DNA from: Byssothecium circinans
Lineage: Eukaryota; Ascomycota; Dothideomycetes; Pleosporales; Massarinaceae
DNA: 64,000 bases
Assembly: GCA_010015675.1 (NCBI GenBank)
Contig: ML977005.1
Span: 279,274 to 343,273, forward strand
Direction: 5' to 3'
Made by a program: the position numbers and the translations under genes. The notes beneath the pieces are model-generated. The model did no database searches. It had not been told where the DNA came from and saw nothing but the letters and a program-made list of their open reading frames with translations. Position 1 is the first letter of the stretch. Each line of letters begins with the position of its first letter. This document shows, piece by piece, positions 46,180 to 57,500 of this stretch.

Positions 46180-47273
46180 TTACTTGGTAATAAAACCAAG
46201 ATAATCCGCAACGATGAGCGTCACCATCCTATCCCATTGTTAGTCTTCTCTCATCATCAACCGAATCGGGAATTAGGGGATACTTACGCATGCGGAGCAA
46301 TACGAACATAGTACGTAGCAAACCCCCTATAAAACCTCAACATGCCCTCATCCTTCGCAACCTGCCTAAAGCAATCAAGCATGCCCTTATACGGCAACGT
46401 CCCATCAGGCGCACGCGTCTGTTTCTGCAACCTCGTCTTCACAAAATCAAACGGCAGACTGAAGAAACTCGCAAAGAAGCCCGCAATCGCTGACGCGGTG
46501 AGCGTTTGCGTCCTCGAGGAAAGCGACGTGGAGGAGAGTTGGTTCTTGGCTTCGGAAAAGAAAGCTAGCTGGCCGAAGTTGAGCGCCATGGCGCGGACGA
46601 CGGTCGGGTAGCAGCCGGCCCATAACCGCGTCACGCCTTCGTTTTTGGAGATGCGGACGAGGGCGTCGATGACCGAGGTGTAGTTTGCGCGCTGGGCGGC
46701 GGGTTTTAGGCCGTCGGATTGCATGCGGATGAGGGCGAGGTCGGCCGGGTTTCCTATCATGGCGGCGAGACCACCGGCTGCGAGGCCGGCGCCTGCTCGC
46801 TCCTTGAAGCCGATTTTTGAACCCTTTTTCTCTGCGGATGCGGAGAGGGTCTTCATGAATGTGTCGAAGAAGCCCAATCTCGCTGTTGTATACACCGCTT
46901 GTCGCAACAACCCCGCACTTAATCCGGTATACAGATCCATCACCTTCCCACGGGCTACAATGTCCTTGAACACCGTTACTGGTGTGGGTTTGGGGCCCGT
47001 CTTCACTCCCTCGCCTGCAAGCTGCAACCGCACCTTTATCATGTCGACGGGCTGGATGACGGTGGTAGCGGTCATGCCTGCGAGGCCGCCGTTGATAAAG
47101 GGCAGAGCGGCGCGCATAAAGGGAGTATGGAGGAAGTTCGAGGTGGCCTGCTTTGGGTTTTCGGCGGCGGATTTCATGGCGTTGGAGGCGTCTGTGAGGA
47201 CGGTTTCTGAGGACTGCTTTGCGGATTCAAGGGCGCGAGGGCCGGGCATTTTATAGACGGTCGCTGTTGACAT
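46180..47273 (-). CDS. Mitochondrial 2-oxoglutarate/malate carrier (SLC25 family)
   Basis: Exons 47273-46288 and 46228-46180 (59-nt intron, GTAAGT...GATAG) give 344 aa. Mitochondrial inner-membrane exchanger. Three carrier repeats are visible with signatures QPVDMIKVRLQ, NPADLALIRMQ and LPFDFVKTRLQ. The aberrant second signature (ALIRM) and GLSAGLLRQA.YTTARLG are typical of the oxoglutarate carrier branch. The last exon adds MVTLIVADYLGFITK, a standard ending. A ~45-residue N-terminal extension precedes the first repeat; a second in-frame Met at codon 9 is an alternative start. Exchange of oxoglutarate for malate is expected from the family; the exact substrate is inferred. Confidence 0.9.
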
Positions 47274-48931
47274 TTCTTGTTAGGTTCGTGCATGTGAAGG
47301 GGGATTGAAGGGGGAAGTGGCGCCCTGGGACGGAATTGAAGAAAGCGGACGACAGGAAGGAAAAGAGCAGCGGAACACGCCATCTAAGAACTTCAACCAG
47401 CTCTTCATACAAGAGCCAACAAGTTCAGAGTACAACGCTTGTTGCCGCGCCTAATCGTTCACCCAATCCGTACAGCCGCGGCCGTAATGACATAGTGAGT
47501 AGAGAGCTCCAACTTGGACGTTTGAAGGAAGCATGGCAGAGCCGCAAGCACGCATTCCGATCCAACCCGCGCGCTACAATTGAACAAGAAATCCGTGGGC
47601 GAACCCAACACGGTCCGTGGCTGGAAGAGAACAGTGAAATGCTAACTGTACGCACCTCAACGCGCCAAGTCGTGGGATGGGGAACCGGCAGTTAACCGAC
47701 CCCGTCGCTGCGACCCACTTCAGCAGAGGGAGGCCCACCCGAGAAGAGACGAGACGAGACGAGTAGCAAAGGACGGTAGCGAGAACGGTGAACAGTAGAA
47801 CTCGAGGAACACTGGCTTGTAGGGAGAGCGTTGGGTTGTGAGACAGGAGGCTAAAGGTCGAGCGGAGCGTTGAGGAATGGGTTGTTGTACTTTCCCCTCC
47901 TCCCGTCCCCTCTTGCCCCTGGTTGGCTGCACCCCGCACGACCAAGCAGCAGCACATCTGGAGGCGGACGCGGCCGCAAGCTGAGCTCCAGCCTGTGACG
48001 AAACGGCAAATGCCCGTCTCACCGCAAATACCGGCCAATAATAATGGGACGGAGAGTGTGAAGTGATGTCGGGGCAGGATGAGTGATGGGCCGTTGAGGA
48101 GGTGTCGCGTGTCGTCATTTAATGACTCGGCGATGAACTCTAATGACGCTCATTGTTTACTTGAGTGTTGATGCTTGAATTTTTGTAATGACAGTCACAG
48201 TCCCCCTCCAAGCCGTGCTATCCCCATCATTCGCGACTCGAATTATCGTACGCTTGCGGATCCGCACATGTACCGATGACGTAGCCACTCGGGACTCAGA
48301 CCTCAACACCATCAACCCTTTATCTTGCACTTCATACCCTTCAACAACCCGCCCAATGGCTACACACTCTTTGCCGAGCTGTCATATGTCACCAAGCCCG
48401 TCCCGGGACATCAACATGTGAAAGTCCCTGGCTGCGGGAATGAATTGACGCCGTAGGCGACGCGCTCAACATGTGAATAAACCTCGGGCGGGCGAACGCA
48501 TATTCTTCTCAACGCCCTTCTACCCATCCTTTTCGCGTGTTTATACTGCCACGCTCATGTTTCTCCGTTGCGCATTGGGTTGTACGGCGGAGGCATTGTC
48601 TGAAGATGCTCGGAGCGAATGTATCCGCGGCCGAGAGCTACGTACCTGTATGGTGATGTCGGGGCGAATGGAGTGAGCACATTACAATTGCCTTGGTAGA
48701 TGCTGCTCGTAGCCGTGAAACAGCGGTGACAAGAGCCGTCAATCGAAGATTGCGGTATGTGGAGGTAACGGGATATGAGGTGGCAAGGTAAGCCGGGCCG
48801 CCTAAGCAGAAGAAAGGTATTTTGTGATTCGAAGGTGACCGGATTTCGATCTACCATCAGCCTGGTATGGGTATCTTATATCTATGAACCGTAATTATTA
48901 CCCCCCTATGTTTGGGCGACTGTCTGTGCAT
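47274..48931. other. Intergenic
   Basis: A 1.6-kb gap upstream of the carrier. Short GAGAC/GACGA repeats at about 47742-47762. Several open frames on both strands (47336-47695, 47574-48118, 48473-48857) lack conserved motifs. I see no gene. Confidence 0.45.
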
Positions 48932-50349
48932 CTATAATTCATCCTCGTCTTCATTCACGCTCGGCGAACCCAGATCCTCGACGACGGAGCTTTGCGGTGG
49001 TTGCTGCGTGGCCGGTACCCGCAGGCGAGAGGAAGATATAGGCTCAGGCTTCACGCTCGACGATCCGTGTCGGTTCTCGTAGTGGTCAACATCTTCGTGA
49101 TCGCTCTCTGCAGCTTGCTCTCGTTCCGCTTTCATCATGCGTTGAAGCTTCCGAGCGAGGATGGGATCGTGCCGAAGATCGTCTTTCGTGAGGGTCTAGA
49201 TAGAATTAGACTTGTGAATTTTCCGAGAAAAAGTGGACAGCGTACTTGACTGCATCCAGGAACAGGGCACTCAATCGCCCTCCTTCCAGTGTTTGCTCTA
49301 CCTGGTATCGCATCTACCCTATCAGGGCTCACCCGAATCATCTCGAGAATGGCAGTCTTCTCAAACGTATGCGGGCATTTCGAGCTGGTCCAGGGCTCCT
49401 TGAACTTCTGGAACGTCAGCGGGCATCTCGTGCTGATTGTCGCCCTGTCCATGACGATATCATCGTCGTCCTCATCTCCGCCACGTTCGGTGACGCCAGG
49501 AGCAGGCGAGCCGGTCGCGGTGAACCAAGAGTCGGGTTTTGGAAGGGGTCGGTCGTCCTGAAACCTCGCATCGTGCACAATGCCTTTGAAGCTGGCATAG
49601 ACTTCGTTCTCCGCGTAGCGCAGCAGCAATGACTGACTGGTGTATTCGTCCTTCTTGCGATTAAGCCGGTCATCGAACAGCTCCCCGATTCCAGTAAGGA
49701 CTGGCCGGGACCCATCGAGAGGCGTCGGACCCGGAGTCGGACCTTCTGATTCTGGCATTTCCGTGTCCACGTCCGCATCGCCGTCTGAATCCTGCGTTCG
49801 TCGGGCCCGCTGCGATTGCGATTGGCGCAGTGACTCTCGCTGACTCGTCTGCGTCATATACTCCGTCTGCAATCGTTCAGGAGCGTGCTGGTACAGCCAT
49901 TGCAGCGACTCTTCCATGCGCTTCGCAGCTACGCCCGTGTCAATGATGCCTCTGATGCTCTCTTCCAGTTGCTTTGTCATCTCCTCAACTTTCCCCTGCA
50001 ACATCGTCAACGCTGCTTCCTCATCTTCTTGTGTTTCGGTGTCCAGCCCCCTCTCCCATCTCTTCTTGCGCTTGGCGATCTCGTCTTCATGCTCGCGCAG
50101 CTTGTCGTTGATGAGCCCTGCGGCATCGGTGATGCGCTGTTCGGCTTGTTTGCTTTGCTCCTTGAGGAGTGCGATTTCTCGTCCGTTGAGGGCTTTGATT
50201 TGGTCTTGCGCGCCGAGTGTGAGCGGATGGGATGGCTTCTTGTACGGTGGAAGCTCGGCTAGGGCTGCGAAACTAGCAGCGGGAGTTGTGGAGGGCGCGA
50301 GAGAGGGTCGGCTGGGGGTAGGTCTGGCTGTTGAGTATCGGGACGCCAT
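48932..50349 (-). CDS. NSE2: SUMO E3 ligase Nse2/Mms21, SMC5/6 complex subunit
   Basis: Exons 50349-49246 and 49195-48932 (50-nt phase-0 intron, GTACGC...TCTAG) give 455 aa; the frame is open to an upstream ATG at 50463. A central coiled-coil/helical part (ALLKEQSKQAEQRITDAAGLI, KRKKRWERGL) would bind Smc5. The SP-RING has CPLTFQKFKEPWTSSKCPHTF with Cys309, Cys325, His327 and the second pair ECPVPGC (Cys361, Cys366). This RING variant recruits SUMO-charged Ubc9. After the intron, TLTKDDLRHDPILARKLQR continues the domain. The final 60 residues are acidic (VNEDEDEL). Role: sumoylation in DNA repair and chromosome segregation. Confidence 0.9.
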
Positions 50350-50853
50350 TGTGGGATTGGGTGGGGTTGGGATGGTGGGAGGAATTGGGCTGCAAGAGGG
50401 GGTTTGGAGGGTGGACGACGCGTGCTGGCTCGTGCGTTCGGCGCGTTTTGGCGCGTTTCTCATGTGATGTCACCTTTCACTGCAGCTCGAAGGCTCTTCA
50501 AACACGACACTTCGTTACATCATATCACAGCAGTCATCAAGTCAAATTATGTGGTATAACAGTTCGTTTTAATTCCTTTCCACTTTGGCGAACCATATTG
50601 GAGTCGTCAAGCACGTTCCATTATTCTTATGCATGTCGAGTGCCTTTGTTAGCCAGAAACTCTCCTTCAAAGACAGTAGCAAGGAAAATTTCCTTCTCAC
50701 TCTCCAATGTTCCAGTTCCCTTATGATGTCATTAAATCAAGCCATTCTCTACCCCCCACACCTATCCCCAGGCGCCAGCACATTCAACTCAATCTCCTCC
50801 CCACTTTCTTCCCCCTCATCCCCCTTCCCCCATCCCTCCCTCTTCCCTAACCC
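50350..50853. other. Intergenic
   Basis: C-rich part at 50760-50900 probably belongs to the next gene's 3' UTR. No gene seen. Confidence 0.45.
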
Positions 50854-51192
50854 CTACCTCCCACCCACACGACCCTCCACAGTCCCAAACACCCTCCCAT
50901 ACCTGCGCTCCCCCATAGTCCACACACGCTCCTGCATCTGGCGCTCCTCCTCCCGCCTCATCTCCTCCTGGCGCACTGCGTGCCGCTCCACGCGCTTGCG
51001 GAAAGGCTGCCACGAAGTAAAGACCTTGTTGGGGATGTAGTGAGCGATGGTGAAGCGCGGACAGGGGCCGATAATGCGTTTGATGCCGAAGAAGAGCATG
51101 AGGAGGAGGAGAAAGACGTAGAGGACGTAGAAGATGGGTGCGATGTGGACTTTGGGGGATTCGAGCTGGGCGCGGCGGTAGAGGGTGGACAT
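50854..51192 (-). CDS. Small single-pass membrane protein
   Basis: Single exon, 112 aa. One clear transmembrane helix near residues 18-38 (IAPIFYVLYVFLLLLMLFFG) preceded by a short N-terminus and followed by a basic tail (KRIIGPCPRF, RKRVERHAVRQEEMRREEERQ) likely to be cytoplasmic and helical. By the positive-inside rule the C-terminus faces the cytosol. Not recognised. The compact, well-formed reading frame and upstream ATG support a real gene. Confidence 0.6.
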   Translation of the reverse strand: MSTLYRRAQLESPKVHIAPIFYVLYVFLLLLMLFFGIKRIIGPCPRFTIAHYIPNKVFTSWQPFRKRVERHAVRQEEMRREEERQMQERVWTMGERRYGRVFGTVEGRVGGR

Positions 51193-52557
51193 TTGGAGCG
51201 TTGGGTTGGAGGGGGTGGGTTGTATTGATGTGGGGATTGTCTTAATGGTTGGTGTTTAAGATAGTGGTGGTGTTTTGTGTTGTGGTGATGGAGATGGGTT
51301 GAGATTGCGTTAAGTGGGAGGTTTTTTTTTTAGCTGCGGGTCGAGAGGTTTTGAAGCGGAGGGAAAGCTTCTCGTATGTAGTTATAGGTGCGGGTGTCGT
51401 TGTGCACAAAGAATACCTGGGTGAAGACGCTTTGTGCACGGGCCGCGGTGCGCGATGCTAGGTGAGTGGGAGGAAAGTCAACGACTCAGACATTTCGGCT
51501 CAGACTCAACAATGTAGAATCGCTCGTAAGGAGGAAAACGTATCTGAAATTAGCAGATTTGGTGAAAATGCTTTCACGTATGAAACTTTGAGTGAGCTTG
51601 TGATTTCTGTAGTCGTGTGCAAATTTACTAAAGGTCCCAAAACATACGGGGTGAGACGACACTCGTTAGCTTGAAAGGAAGGGATGTATTGCCAGACATT
51701 CGAGCCGTGACTGAACGACAGGAGGATCGGACTGAAAGGTCTGAAGGTATTTTCTCAAGCATGGCTTGGTATTGTCATCGATTCGATCGTAACGTATTAT
51801 AGGCGACCATCCCTTACATTCTTCATGGCGCTTGCCGAAACCTCTGATAACATAAGCAAGGTAAGCAATGACTGAAGAAAGCAGAAGACTACCACGCTTA
51901 CTATAAGCGATTATATACAGTCCAAGTTTGGAGTCGGGCAACCCATCCCTGGACGATTTGCTGATGTGCATAAGATGTGGAACCGCCTCGGCGGCTGCCG
52001 AGACACCAGCCTTGCCTCAGGAGAAGTGAGGTGGCGGAGCGGAGAAGGAAGAATGAGATGGCCAAGGCAAGCGCTAGATGAAACGAGAAATTGTTTGGGG
52101 GGCATGTGTGAAAAGGGGAAGTGAGGAGAAGGTCGAGGAAGGCAGCGGACTTTTTGCGGCCCTCTCAACAAGCTAAGCTATGCGAAGTGTATCCTGACTT
52201 AGAAAATGACTTTGTAATGAGGAGAAAGGTTCTAGAAACATGAAATAGATCCAATTGTGGGTGTACGTAATCGATGAAAGCATTCATCGTGCCTGGTTAG
52301 TAAATTCAAGAATAGAAAAGTTCCGCAACACCACACCAGGTTCCCTCCGGCACTGTGGGTCGTGCAAGTAGCATCGTCGTTCGTAATAGCGTTGTTGTTC
52401 AGGTATGTCAACCCGTGAAATTGGTGTGAGGGAGTGACAGTTGTCTTGAGCCGTGCCTTATTGTCACGACTCGACGCGGCGTTTTTGATCGGATTCCCAG
52501 AATCGACGATATTGGGGTATCGAAAAAGATGAAAGAATTTCCCTCCCTTCCTCATCC
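51193..52557. other. Intergenic
   Basis: No protein-like frame. A T-run at about 51322 and moderately AT-rich stretch 51460-51900. Nothing recognised. Confidence 0.45.
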
Positions 52558-53200
52558 TCATTTCTTCGCCATCAGATTTCCTGTCCATCCCTTCGGCTTG
52601 GGCGTCGGCGTATCAATGTCAAAGGTGCTCGAAATCTTCGTCGTATTCTTTCCCGGGTGACCACCAAGCGCCTTCTCAACGTCCTTTTCCTGATTCGGGT
52701 GCTGCTTGTTCTTTCGCGCAGGAGGCGGAGCATCGAGTTTGATACCAGTACGTCGGTTTTGGCGCTTGGTGCTGGGAAGGTCGGCGGTGGAACGGCCGGT
52801 CATTCGGCGTGAGGCGCGGCGGATGGACTGTCGGACGTCCCATTGTCGCTTTTTGGCGAGCCAGAAGAGGACTGCTGAGCCGACTGTGATAGGTTATTAA
52901 TACTAGTTTTTGAATGTGAGGTGGAGAGGTTAGTGACTCACCACCAAGTACGACTACAAGAACGCATACTACAATGATAGCAGCGAGCCCGCCTTTCGAA
53001 AGGTCGAAAGCACCCTTTGACGCACCCGCTGCACCCGCATCACTCGGGTCCTGAGGATTATCCTCCCCGCCGTTGTAGCCTGCAGGTTTTGACGTGGGGG
53101 CGGAGGTTCCTCCTGCCGTGGGTGATGCTGCCTGTGCGAGGGCTTCTTGTGCGAGGAAGCAAAGAGGTAACAGCCAGTATGCCGTAGCTGTTCGTGCCAT
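52558..53200 (-). CDS. Type I single-pass cell-surface-like protein
   Basis: Exons 53200-52942 and 52883-52558 (58-nt intron, GTGAGT...CACAG) give 194 aa. N-terminal signal peptide (TATAYWLLPLCFLAQEALAQ), a short Ser/Thr/Pro/Gly-rich ectodomain, a transmembrane helix (GLAAIIVVCVLVVVLGVGSA, completed across the splice), then a basic cytoplasmic tail (LAKKRQWDVRQSIRRASRRM) of about 100 residues. The layout resembles SKG6/AXL2-type anchors of fungal mid-size surface proteins. Function unknown; a role at the cell wall or plasma membrane is inferred from topology only. Confidence 0.75.
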
Positions 53201-54540
53201 CGTATTCGCGATGTATATTGGGTGAGAAAATAAGGCAGAAGGTGACACGACGATCGCGTGTTCGTGTTGATGAAGAATCCCGTCCACGCAAAATGGTACA
53301 CGAACGAAAGATAGTCAGACGTTCGACATCATATCAGCAGAGCGAGCGGCTGCACCGGCCTCTATATTTACTCCACCCCTCTATTTCTTAATCTCCATTC
53401 CCCAAGACAAAAAAAACCCGCCCGGCGGTTAGCCGTCCGTCACATTCGCACAACGCAAGGACAGGGGTTTCGTCTGCCGGCTGCTGGTGCCAGGCACGTT
53501 TTTAATTTGGGTGCTTCCGGATCCAGGCTATCCATTTCTTGGCTGTGTATTCGGCGCGCATTGGATAGAAGGATGGAGCGGGCGCGTAGTTGGTGGTGAG
53601 GGGAAATCACAGTGCAGATGGAGGGAGGGGTGAAAGGCTCTGATTGGGTGACGTGGTTCGAGTAAGCGCTGTGGGGTCTGTGCTGTGCAGATCTTCGCCC
53701 CAGGGGTAACGTATCGCCTTTCCAACGACGTGGTGAGAGATACTACACATGGCGGCGCAGTTGAGGAAGAGAGGGATAAATGAGACGGCGGGTCAAGAGT
53801 TAGGATGGTCAGTCTGCCTCGTGGATGCGGGTGTGCGACGGGACGAACCGCGACCGCATGCTCGTATGTGAAGATGCGGCACGGTGCTGGAGTGTGGTGG
53901 CTTGGGTGTTCCTCAATGGATGGCTTCTGTAAGTTGGCTCTGAGGCGAGGAAAGAGAGCGGAGGGATCGTAGGGCGTGCAATTCCGTCAGGTTTCACATG
54001 CTGTGGTTCAGATCTGTCTTTGACGGAGACGAAGACGGATGCATCTGCAAGTATCATGTGCAACACCTTGAATAACGGAAAGGGCACTTTGAGGCGCCAC
54101 CTCGAGCTTGTGGTGAGTACAGTTGAGGTCAGTGTATCAATTCGTCTGTCCAAACGCCAACACCCCAATATCATATGTTTTCTTCGACCTTTCCGTGTCA
54201 CTTCATGTTCGAATTGTATTCTGTATCGCATTTCAATCCGTCTCTACTGCCATGTCCTTTTCAAGGGTTGTTGCCCACATGCAGCTGTTCGGCGGGCCTT
54301 GAGGCCCCGGGGTTGGATAGGTCACGTGATCACCGTTGGTGACGACGGAGGTAGTCGCGACTTCCCTTTGGACGATGGAAGGTGAAAATTTGCCACTCAC
54401 CTCATCTCATATCACACACGACGCCTTCGCCTCCTTTTACCTTCAGTCAGCAAGCCACCCGCCACACTTTTCGCCCACTGGTGCACACTTCTTCCTGTTC
54501 GACGTTCAACCGGGCTGTGAGTACGCCAGCAGCAGCGGCC
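53201..54540. other. Intergenic / divergent promoter region
   Basis: Between a minus- and a plus-strand gene start. Open frames at 53809-54231 and 54020-54385 show no recognisable features. The last 150 bp is C/T-rich leader. No element defended. Confidence 0.45.
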
Positions 54541-57500
54541 ATGTCATCGGCAGCAGGCTTCGGAGGGAAGCCGCAACAGACGACAAAGCCTTCGAAATCA
54601 TCTCGTCTTCGGAACGAGGTCCACGCGGAATCGCTCGATGATGACCATGGCTCAGATGGATCATCTGTGGTGCTTGAGACGCAGTTCGACGAAGCCAGCC
54701 CAAGATCTAGTACCGGTGGCGGAGAAAACGGTCCTTTGAGTCCTGGCAGTCAATCCGTTCTTACACAATGTACCAACATCAAACCTCGCAAGGAAGCGAG
54801 GGACTCACCACCAATAATCTTTGGGATATCGAGGAAGAATGGCCCTAACCTTTCTCCTGATATCCGACCTTTCGCGTTCATTAAACCACCATCGGTAGCA
54901 CGCAAACTAGCTTCCAAGCCCGTTGAGACCGTCGAGGTAGTTGACTCTCAAGCTTCAGTCGTTTCTGCCCCGACACCTACACCACCACAGCCCGTCACTG
55001 ACGCTGCAATTCAAGGTAAGTGCCTTTCAGCGGCTGCTGCATTGTGGAACTGATCTCTCATAGATCGCATATCGGTGGATGAGCAGCTCCAAGCTTCACC
55101 CGTCCAAGATCAGGAGGACCTGCATGTCGAACAACTACCGCAGGAACAGCATGTCAACGGAGCAGACACCCCTTCGCCGTGTACGATACTGGAGCCACAA
55201 AAGAGGATCTCGGTCCCACCTCTAGAGTCTCGCGGTGTGGCCGAGCAAGCAATGGTTGCTGAAGCTCAGTAAGTGACACGAACACACGTTGAGCAATGAG
55301 CCCAAGAGCTTTCTGACCCACGATAGGACTGATTTCATCGAAACTGCTTCTAAACCCTATCCCGAAGAGGCACCTCCTCGTTTCAATCCTCGATTCCGCA
55401 TGGATCCCAATGGACGAATGATACGCAGGGTCAAGAGGAGAGACAAGAAGTCGAGCAAAGACTCGTCCTTAGTGGGGCCACAACAATCGAGCGTGCTTGA
55501 TCTAGGCATCGGAAAGCTTTGCCCTCAATCCTCGGAGATGAAGCCCAGCATTACCACGGCCATACCCGAACACTCCGAGAGCACTGGTCGCGTTCATAAC
55601 GAGCGCAACAAGTTCGACAATACGCATGCTCAACCACTTCCTGCCCATGATCAACGAAACCAGCCGTTGCCTGACGCCCTAGAGTTTGCCTTCACGCAGG
55701 CTCCGCGACAAGACGTTCGACCTCAAGCTCCCGAATCTGCTTACCCGAATGCTGATCCTCCGCCCAGCACCCCCAAAGGCAATCGTTCAAATTCCCGCCA
55801 AATGGACTACAACAGCCATCGAAGTGGTGGAGAACGGCCCAGGTACTCAGAGAGCCTCCATAAAACATCTTCCATGGGCGGATCGAATCGTGTCCTGAAA
55901 CCCAAGCAGAGGGATGCACATCCTATCTCACCGAGATCGAGACAAAAATCATATTCAGGAACCTCCGCACAAGGCGCTCACCTGGCTGATTGTTTTGAAC
56001 AAGCTTACCTCGCCGGAAAGAGCAGTGGCCACGAGATTCTAGCCGAAGCAGTCAAAGCATACGAGGTGGCACTAGTGTCGTTGCGACAGACGAACAAGTG
56101 CCAGCAAGATGTTATCGAAGGACTCCAGGAAGAAAAGACCAAACTACACGAGGACTACAACAAGCACGAAGGAAAATTCACCAACGACGTCCAACGACTG
56201 AATGGCATCACTGCGAGGATGCAGAAGTTTGTGAAAGGCGTAGACAGCGATTTCACCACCCTCAAGCAACAAGCCAAGACTCATCACGACGAGAATGACT
56301 CGGTACTACGACTGAAGATCGATGAGCTGAAGAGTGAGAAGAAATCGCTGCTCGAAGATCTCTCCTCAACGCTTGAGACTGTTGGGAAGAGCAGGCGGAA
56401 TATGAAGGCTGTCTTGGACGATTGCTATGTTCGTCTAATGATTTCCGAATCAAAGCGAACGAACCTTGTTCAAAATCTCAAGGAACAGACAAAGCTCTAT
56501 GAAGAAGAGAAGGAGAGGCGCACGGAGATCGAACAACAAACCAAACCTGTTCTACAATCCATGCTGCGTACCATGAAAGACCACCACGCAGCCTTGTGTG
56601 GGAAGGTTGAGAGTCTTCAGACATCCGTCGATGACACGACTGTCCTAGAGGAGCATGGCTCTGCTTTGTCGCAGTGTGTAGATGTATTGAAAGCTCTACA
56701 AGAAGCCCCGTCGCTCATGATCGAGGATCTAGAGAGGGTAGAAGGAAGGATTCGCCATATGCACAAAGGGTAAGTTGTATGCAAGGTATTGCGAACCAAA
56801 TCACTGACATTTTGGCCAGCATGGAGGGGAAGCTGGACCGGTTCGTCGGCTCAGTGCAAAGCCTTCAACCGTCGACGGCGCAACTGGAAGAAGTCATTCA
56901 CGAGGTCCAAGCGCTTGAGACAAAAGTATTGAAATTCAATGAGGCTATTGCTGATTGCCAGAAGGCGCAGCATGAAAATGATCTCCTCCGCCAGCAAATT
57001 GCCGCTCAGGTAGGGCAGTGCTCGAAGCTGGAAGAGGAGGTTGGCATCCATCGACAGGCTGAGTCTGACCTCAGGTCTCGTTATTCGCAATTGGAGCACG
57101 AGCTTGGTGACTTGCGCAATACCGCCCGTGATCAGGAAGCAGAACCACCGGAGCTTGAGCAAGAGTTGCTCCGCATGCGACAGCAGATCAGGAAGGTCGA
57201 GGACGACTTGCAATCAAAAACCATGGAGCTTGGAAGTGCCAATGAGCGTCTCCGGGAACAGGCCGATCAGGTGGCGAGGGCGGAGGTTAGTACTGTTTCC
57301 TCATTGCGAGATTATTCTGACCGCGACAGCGCCTCGAGGAGGTACAGAAGCAGAAGATCATTGACCAGTCTCGCGAGATCTATGAGATCAAGAAGCATAA
57401 GGTATATGACCTCGCTGTTTCTACCACTCATGCTGATGCGTTTGACAGGCTCGCACCGTTACCGCAGAGCTTCGGAACGTCGAAGAGCAGTACCAGAAAG